From contig DATBFX010000073.1 in the NCBI GenBank assembly GCA_036558305.1, positions 1 to 28,775 of the forward strand: a stretch of 28,775 nt of DNA, written 5' to 3'. Position numbers and translations under genes: made by a program. Below the pieces are notes generated by a model that had not been told where the DNA came from, did no database searches, and was given only the letters and a program-made list of their open reading frames with translations. Positions 22,962 to 28,775 of this stretch are shown piece by piece (within the stretch, counting starts at the first letter, position 1; each line of letters opens with the position of its first letter). The DNA is from DATBFX01 sp036558305. Lineage in GTDB: Bacteria; Chloroflexota; Chloroflexia; Thermomicrobiales; UBA6265.

Positions 22962-24651
22962 GAACTGGACGTGCGCCTTTCAGCGCATCCAGCTCTCCAG
23001 ATCCGGGTGGTGTCTCGCGAAGCATGTGGCTCGTCGGGCTGTTACGCCGTTTGGCCTCCCGATGATGTTGCCGGCAGAGTGGCCGCAGGTTTTCCACCAC
23101 GTTGCCGCCCTTCTTGCGTCGGGCTTTGACGTGGTGGGCGTCGTCGGCCGGTTCTCCGCAGATGACGCATTTCCCTTGGATTGCCTCCCACACCTGATCC
23201 CGGTTGGGTGTCCAGTCGGCCCCGTACTCCTGCTGCCCCTCCCAGTCGGTTTGGAAGGGGTCGTAGTGGCGCGGTTCCGTAACCAGTTTTTTCCCGAGGT
23301 ACGGGTGCGGGACGGCTCGGCATTTCGGGTACTCGATCTTCATTTGCTGAAGCCTGACGAGTCGGTGTTGGCCGACCTGCCACGAGTAGTCCCGGTAGTA
23401 CCGATCCTTGGTGGCGCGCCATCCGTACTGGTGTTCATCCTTCTGGTTCAGCCATTTCCACATCCGCATGAAGGCGTGCGCCCCGACGTAGCGGAGCGTC
23501 CCCTTTGCCGATGAGTGTCGGAAGTACTCGCCCCATCCCCGGAGGAACGAGTTGAGCGCCTCGATCTGGTCCTCGTGGCTGTTCATCAGGGTCGTGCGGT
23601 CCGTCAGGTCCTCGATCCTGTGAATGGCCCGTTGGACGCTCTCCGTGCTCGGGTAGTGGACGACGACTTCCCTCTTACCCGTGCGGTCCATCGTCTTCTT
23701 GAACGTGTAGCCCAGGAAGTCGAAGCCGTCGGTGTAGTGCGTGATCGCCGTCTTTTCCGCGGAGAGCGTGAGTTTCAGGTCCTCGCCCATCCACGCCGCG
23801 ACCTCGGTTTTGAACGCCTCGGTCTCCTCTTTGGTGCCGTTGCTGAAGATGACGAAGTCGTCAGCGTAGCGGACCATCATGAAGTTGGCGTGACCGGCTT
23901 TGCGGTTCCGTTCCCGTCTGCCCGGGTGTTCCCCGAGCATGGCGCGCTCGGTGAACCACTGGTCGAACCGGTTCAGGTAGATGTTGGCGAGCAACGGGCT
24001 GAGGATGCCGCCCTGCGGCGTGCCCTCGGTCGTTTTGGTGAAGAGTTGCCCCTCCATGACGCCCGCGCGCAAGAATGCCCAAATCAGGTTCAGGAGTTCC
24101 TTGTCCCCGATCCGCTGCCGGAGCAGCGTCATGAGCCGCTTGTGGTGGACGTGGTCGAAGCACCCCTCGATGTCGCCCTCGATCACCCAGTACACCTTCC
24201 GCCGTGGCTGGATCGTCAGGCGGTGGATGTGGCCGGATGCGGTCAGGCACGACCTGCCCGGTCTGAAACCGTGGCTGAATGCTGCGAAGTCGCTCTCGAA
24301 GATCGGTTCGATGACGATCTTGATCGCCATCTGCACCCATCGGTCGTAGAGCGTCGGGATGCCGAGCGGCCGCTGCTTCCCGTTCGGTTTGGGGATGTAG
24401 ACCCGCAGGACGGGCATGGGCTTGAAGGTGCCGTCGCGCAGTTGCCGTTGGAGCGACCGGAGATGGTATTCCCGGCTGTCCTTCAGCATTTGCCGCGTGA
24501 CGCCATCTAGTCCTGGCGTGCGTGACCCCTTGTTGCCAAGGAGGCGCGTTGCCGCTTCGTCCAGCACGCTCTCGTGTGAGAGCAGATCGTACAGCCCGCC
24601 GAAGCGGTGGGCTGGGTCGCCGACTGCTTTCTCCGCGAGCCGCTTTTGCAT
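22945..24651 (-). CDS. ltrA: Group II intron reverse transcriptase/maturase with HNH endonuclease
   Basis: 568 residues from ATG 24651; the frame stays open far upstream through ribozyme sequence, so this ATG is chosen because the protein family starts here (KRLAEKAVGDPAHRFGGLYDLL). RT motifs are intact: TPGLDGVT (45-52), IPKPNGKQRPLGIP (86-99), GDIEGCFD (159-166), TPQGGILSPLLANIYL (211-226), catalytic YADD (262-265) and GFDFLGYTF. A maturase X region follows, then an HNH nuclease domain (CVICG at 495-499, AHHVKARRKKGG, NLRPLCRQHHREAKRR). The enzyme aids splicing and target-primed reverse transcription during retrohoming. No frameshift is seen, so the intron may still be active. The last ~18 residues are encoded by domains V and VI of the ribozyme. 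Confidence 0.92.
   Translation of the reverse strand: MQKRLAEKAVGDPAHRFGGLYDLLSHESVLDEAATRLLGNKGSRTPGLDGVTRQMLKDSREYHLRSLQRQLRDGTFKPMPVLRVYIPKPNGKQRPLGIPTLYDRWVQMAIKIVIEPIFESDFAAFSHGFRPGRSCLTASGHIHRLTIQPRRKVYWVIEGDIEGCFDHVHHKRLMTLLRQRIGDKELLNLIWAFLRAGVMEGQLFTKTTEGTPQGGILSPLLANIYLNRFDQWFTERAMLGEHPGRRERNRKAGHANFMMVRYADDFVIFSNGTKEETEAFKTEVAAWMGEDLKLTLSAEKTAITHYTDGFDFLGYTFKKTMDRTGKREVVVHYPSTESVQRAIHRIEDLTDRTTLMNSHEDQIEALNSFLRGWGEYFRHSSAKGTLRYVGAHAFMRMWKWLNQKDEHQYGWRATKDRYYRDYSWQVGQHRLVRLQQMKIEYPKCRAVPHPYLGKKLVTEPRHYDPFQTDWEGQQEYGADWTPNRDQVWEAIQGKCVICGEPADDAHHVKARRKKGGNVVENLRPLCRQHHREAKRRNSPTSHMLRETPPGSGELDALKGARPVRGAML
22962..22995 (-). ncRNA. Group II intron domain V (catalytic hairpin)
   Basis: A 34-base hairpin on the minus strand that begins GAGC with the catalytic AGC triad, has an 8-bp lower stem closed by TCCAGTTC, a two-base CG bulge, and an upper stem capped by a GAAA tetraloop. 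This is the diagnostic core of group II introns. It lies entirely inside the maturase reading frame, coding for its last residues. Confidence 0.88.
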
Positions 24652-25298
24652 TTCGGGGACCAAAATCCGACGCTCTTCAGTCGGCGTGTCATCCCCTAGT
24701 GAGCTGTCGCGGCCCTTCACCTGGGGTCCTTCGCCTTGTACCGGTTTTTCTCCGGCGCGGACTACTACGACCCCTCTGCCAGCGTCCGGGCATGTTGGCG
24801 TCACACCCGCCGTTGCCCTTGCGGACTTCCCGGACGCCTTCTCCTGTTCCCGCACCGGTCCTTGACGCAGGGTCTTAGGCTCCGCCTCTGTGCCCACGGG
24901 CTGACTCACAGCCCCACCGTATCCGAGCATCCCGCTGTCCTGCATCGGTTGCTCCTGCCTTGCGGCTTGGGGGGTCCCTTTCGAAAATCCGGTTCCCCCG
25001 AATACGGCTCCACCCCGCAGTTTGCCCTTCGAGGGGTGGTCGAAAAGTCCGGACACTTCCGCCAGCGGTTCGGTTTCCCTAGCCATATCCCTGCTCATCC
25101 TCGCCGGCGACGGCATCGGCAACTTCCGCCGTCCCGACTTGTTTTCGGGGCTTCAGACCCCTGGCGGTGTAGGCCAGGCGCCTGCCCGATCAGGATCGTT
25201 CGCGATGGGTTGTAGAGCATCTGCTCGTTCATGTTTGTGCCCATCGGCAGGTCGAACGGGTCGTGGACCTAAACCAGTGCGAACTTAGCAGGACGCAC

Positions 25299-25656
25299 TT
25301 TCGGCTTTTTCGATGTAGTCCGGGAAATCGGCGGCCGTCTCGCTGCCGTGACCGGTCGCCTTGCCGCCGCCGGGAATCGTCACCGTCGCCTTGAAAATGG
25401 CGACGCCATCGTCGATGCGGATGTGCTCGGTCAACGTCTCGGCGTCGGGGTGTTCGCGCCGCAGCCAGAGGAGCCGGAACTTCACGTCGAGGTAGTCTTG
25501 CGCGCCGCCGCGACCGCGAAGCTGCCGCACGTAGGGAGCCGGGTTGAACGGAGAACCGGCGTTGCGGCCTCCGGGGCCCTCTTCCTGGAGGGCGCCCATT
25601 CCGCGCTCGTTCCCGTCGAGTTCGTCGTAGCGAGGGTTGTCGTCGTCGCCGTCCAT
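25299..25656 (-). CDS. 5' exon of the intron-split Rad52-like/ssDNA-annealing-type protein
   Basis: 119 codons plus one base from ATG 25656, preceded by GAGGAG about 9 bases upstream; an in-frame start further upstream is possible. The segment contains DYLDVKFRLLWLRREHPDAETLTEHIRIDDGVAIFKATVTIP, a beta-beta-helix-like core, and GHGSETAADFPDYIEKAE, after which the group II intron interrupts the gene. Read without splicing it ends four codons later (SASC-stop), giving a truncated protein lacking the conserved TKALGRAL helix. The family, as I recall it, includes proteins annealing or binding single-stranded DNA in phage-type recombination. Function in the host would depend on intron splicing. 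Confidence 0.65.
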
Positions 25657-25789
25657 GGCAACGCTCCTCTTGACCGCGGGTTTCGGTTGCGGGCGAGTCA
25701 CCGCCGGCGCCCCGCGACGTTCCGCTCGGGCCACCGACAGGAGTATAGCCGACGAAGCCAGAACATCTGTTGGGGTACCGCTCGATGGA

Positions 25790-26767
25790 TCAGATCGTCA
25801 GGCAATAGGCAACGTGCACCGCGGTATTGGCCGCCAAACCGTCCGCGCGTTGGCAGGGCGCCGGAGGTTCGGATCCCACCGACCCGCCCGCCGGCGGACT
25901 CCGGCGGCGCCAACCGATGGTCACGGTGGCGAGCAAGAGCGCGCCGGCGACCAGCGCCAACGACCCGACGTTGCGTTCGAGGGCGATCAGCGGGAGCGCG
26001 GTGAGGGCCAGCAGGTGAACCCGCAGCACGACCGGCGGCATCCGAATCGCCCAGGCGTCGAGGGTGTCGAGGGCGCCGACGCCGATCGTCAGGGTGATCA
26101 CGACGAGGAGATCGGCCAGGAGCGCGCCGGCCACCCGCGCCGCCAGCGGCGACAACTCCGTCACCCAATGATCGAGCGGACCGTGCAACGGCCAGAAACT
26201 GTGCGTCGCCACCGCCATCACCCAGGCGCGGACGAGCATCCCGCAACCCAGATTCCAGTACGAGACGCGCTTTCGGATGCGCAGCAGCCAGACCGAGAAA
26301 AAGGCGGCACAGCCACCCATGACGAAGGGGAACCACGCCGAACCCGGACCGGCCAGCCACTCGCCGGCCGTCAAGAGCGTCACCACCAACGCCGCCCGCT
26401 CGCACGCTACCGCGAAGCCGCAGCGTTGGGCGCCGGCCCCCGCGAAGGCGGCGATCACCCCGAGCCAGGCCGCCGCACCGAGCCCGAAACACATCTGCGC
26501 GGTCAAGAGCAGGGCGAAGGTGACGCCGCGGGCACCGCCGACCGACCGCCGATCGGGCGAAACGGCACCGCATTCGACGGCGACGACGGCGACCGCTAAA
26601 CCGAGAAACGCGCCGGCGCGATCCAGGTTGGCGGCAGCGAACCCGCCGATCAGGGTCGTCACCAGCGTCGTCAACGCGGTGACCGTCACCCCGGCACGGA
26701 GCAAGAACGCCGCGAGCAGTCGTCGTGGTGCCCCGGCGGCATTCGGCATCGAGCGAAGGAGAAGCAT
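25790..26767 (-). CDS. Multi-pass membrane protein of unknown function
   Basis: 325 residues from ATG 26767 with no strong ribosome-binding site; codon 7 (ATG) is an alternative. About eight hydrophobic segments are evident, among them LAAFLLRAGVTVTALTTLVTTLIGG, FLGLAVAVVAVECGAV, LLADLLVVITLTIGVGAL and SLALVAGALLLATVTIGW. A region between segments, SYWNLGCGMLVRAWVMAVATHSFWPLHGPLDHWVTEL, holds several His, Trp and Asp residues that could bind a ligand or metal. I recognise no family. The C-terminal ~40 residues (RRRSPPAGGSVGSEPPAP) are soluble and low-complexity. It shares strand with the intron-split gene, 133 bases upstream of it. Confidence 0.7.
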   Translation of the reverse strand: MLLLRSMPNAAGAPRRLLAAFLLRAGVTVTALTTLVTTLIGGFAAANLDRAGAFLGLAVAVVAVECGAVSPDRRSVGGARGVTFALLLTAQMCFGLGAAAWLGVIAAFAGAGAQRCGFAVACERAALVVTLLTAGEWLAGPGSAWFPFVMGGCAAFFSVWLLRIRKRVSYWNLGCGMLVRAWVMAVATHSFWPLHGPLDHWVTELSPLAARVAGALLADLLVVITLTIGVGALDTLDAWAIRMPPVVLRVHLLALTALPLIALERNVGSLALVAGALLLATVTIGWRRRSPPAGGSVGSEPPAPCQRADGLAANTAVHVAYCLTI

Positions 26768-26927
26768 CCGGTCGTTTCTCGGCGTCAGGCGGTTATCCGG
26801 GTTTCAGCCTACGCAGCCGGCGATGACGACTCCATCCCCGATTGTGCCCGTGGCACGCCATCCCTTCGTACCGCGGCCGCTGGGGCCAACGGATCGCCCG
26901 CGGGGTCATCGGGAATTGGAACCCGGA

Positions 26928-26957
26928 TTGACAGTCGCTTATCCTCTCGGAAAGCAT
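26928..26957 (+). promoter_or_regulatory. Possible promoter of the mini ATPase-LuxR gene
   Basis: A perfect TTGACA (26928-26933) with a weak AAGCAT -10 after 18 bases (26952-26957), 44 bases before the start codon. Only the -35 is convincing. Confidence 0.3.
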
Positions 26958-27000
26958 GGTGGGTAGGACCACCAGAGGATCCAGACCGACCGGAGCCTTG

Positions 27001-27750
27001 ATGATCCGCCCGTTTTCGACCGAATCGTTTCATCCCCAGACGTTGACCAGCACGCTCATCGGCCGCGACGACGAGTTGTCTGCGGTCACCTCGCGACTCG
27101 ATCGCGGGAACGTCCGGTTGGTGACGCTCACCGGACCGGGAGGGATCGGCAAGACGAGGATCGCCCTCCGTCTGATCGAGACGGTCGGCGCCGCCTTCGT
27201 CGATCTCGCCGCCGCCCGCGGCAAGGTTCTCTCTCCCCAGGCCCTGCTGACCCGTCTTTCCCACCGTCTGAACTTCCTCACCGGCGGTCACCGCGACGCC
27301 CTCGCCCGCCTCCTCGGCGCGGCGCAGGCATTGCGGGAGGAGGTCGGCATTCCGGTCGAACCGGCCCTGCGGCAGTCGTACCAACGGACGGCCGCCGCGC
27401 TCCGCACCGCGCCCGGCGAGGAGGGTTTCACCGCAGCGTTGGCCACCGAGCGCGCGATGTCCCGGAAAGAGGCAATTACCGCTGCACTCCAGACACCGGT
27501 CACGGAACCCGCGCCACCGCTTGCGCCGATGCCCTCACCCTCGACCCGGCCGCCCGGCGAACCGCTGACGGCACGAGAGTTCGAGGTCCTGCGGTTGCTG
27601 GCGGACGGCCTCTCGACGCGCGAGATCGCCGACCGGCTCTTCATCAGCCACCGGACGGTCTCGACGCACACGACCAAACTCCTGGGCAAACTCCGCGTCG
27701 ATACGCGCGCCGCCGCGATCGCCGTCGCCCATCGCACCGGCATGATTTGA
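27001..27750 (+). CDS. Internally deleted 'mini' ATPase-LuxR regulator
   Basis: 249 residues from ATG 27001, with GGAG (26992-26995) 5 bases upstream. It looks like a full-size NB-ARC/AAA-LuxR regulator (as begins at 27822) that lost two large pieces in-frame. The N-terminus keeps the entry of the ATPase (LIGRDDELSAV, Walker A GPGGIGKT at 45-52, AFVDLA). It then jumps at residues ~70-74 to the late-ATPase segment AAARGKVLSPQALLTRLSHRLNFLTGG. Near residue 100 it jumps again to a C-terminal helical segment (LARLLGAAQALREEVGIPVEP). It ends with a complete LuxR DNA-binding domain (EPLTAREFEVLRLLADGLSTREIADRLFISHRTVSTHTTKLLGKL, 187-231). Walker B is gone, so ATP hydrolysis is unlikely. It could bind DNA constitutively or compete with the full-length paralogue, or be decaying. 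Confidence 0.8.
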   Translation: MIRPFSTESFHPQTLTSTLIGRDDELSAVTSRLDRGNVRLVTLTGPGGIGKTRIALRLIETVGAAFVDLAAARGKVLSPQALLTRLSHRLNFLTGGHRDALARLLGAAQALREEVGIPVEPALRQSYQRTAAALRTAPGEEGFTAALATERAMSRKEAITAALQTPVTEPAPPLAPMPSPSTRPPGEPLTAREFEVLRLLADGLSTREIADRLFISHRTVSTHTTKLLGKLRVDTRAAAIAVAHRTGMI

Positions 27751-27821
27751 CACCCCGCGCGTCTCCACCGATGATCGCCGTGCAATTCCGTTGTTCGGGA
27801 GACCGGTGACAAGGGACGTCG

Positions 27822-28775
<954 letters not shown>

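Larger units (their letters stand above)
22768..25298 (-). mobile_element. Group II intron with RT-HNH maturase
   Basis: 2531 bases on the minus strand. The 5' end is GTGCG (25298 downward), the usual group II start. The 3' end is ...CTCCAT, fitting the AY rule. Positions 24652-25298 hold the non-coding domains I-III and the start of IV; candidate EBS1 segments with TTTCG, complementary to the exon end CGAAA, lie near 25041-25046 and 24979-24985. Domain IV carries the maturase gene. Domain V is at 22962-22995 and domain VI at 22768-22961. Removing exactly this interval joins two exons in frame across a conserved motif, which strongly supports the boundaries. Subclass not assigned. Confidence 0.85.

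Noticed and set aside
23515..24510. Long plus-strand frame opposite the maturase
   Set aside because: It mirrors the maturase codons on the other strand; the RT and HNH motifs on the minus strand are decisive.

Overview
The window is GC-rich bacterial DNA, most likely from a Chloroflexota of the Thermomicrobia/Sphaerobacter type. This rests on gene content: secreted PQQ-type beta-propellers, Tat-exported ABC binding proteins, Uma2 nucleases, and AAA/NB-ARC-LuxR regulators. It also rests on a Gram-positive-type SOS box (GAAC-N4-GTTC). No rRNA, tRNA or CRISPR array was seen. The right edge ends in 35 consecutive G, which looks like a contig-end artefact.

Layout. Positions 1-7181 (+) hold a tight run of five exported proteins. 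Three share an undescribed ~400-residue module ending in a C-x5-C motif, and the first of these is fused to a beta-propeller. The others are a HEALH metallopeptidase-like protein and a second propeller. Positions 7220-8833 (-) encode an M20-type amidohydrolase. Positions 8890-10675 hold a lower-GC cassette: a PIN-domain toxin-like gene and its partner behind a LexA-like box, between 37-bp imperfect direct repeats. Positions 10737-15741 (+) hold a polyamine-type ABC importer (binding protein, ATPase, two permeases). It is interrupted after the binding protein by a 635-bp segment with IS5-like ends that carries a DinB-family gene. Positions 15763-17871 hold a divergent SDR / Gfo-Idh-MocA oxidoreductase pair. 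A DUF885 protein with an altered active-site motif follows (17956-19677), then tandem Uma2 paralogues and a surface-anchored protein with two CHRD-like repeats (to 22020).

The most striking structure is at 22253-25656 (-). A group II intron with an RT-HNH maturase splits a gene resembling phage/bacterial ssDNA-annealing (Rad52-like) proteins. Joining the inferred splice sites keeps the reading frame and restores the motif ETKALGRALNALGYG. Domain V is recognisable. Domain VI has a bulged branch-point A seven bases from the 3' splice site, but its loop carries a 169-nt coding-like insertion.

The right end holds a multi-pass membrane protein, an internally deleted 'mini' ATPase-LuxR regulator, and the start of a full-length paralogue.

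How the genes may work together (inference): the importer, amidohydrolase, SDR, Gfo/Idh and DUF885 genes look like uptake and breakdown of an amide, amine or sugar-derived compound. The 1-7181 block is an extracytoplasmic set of unknown role. Short 7-bp-unit repeats forming long hairpins sit at three gene edges, one of them translated in-frame into a permease N-terminus.
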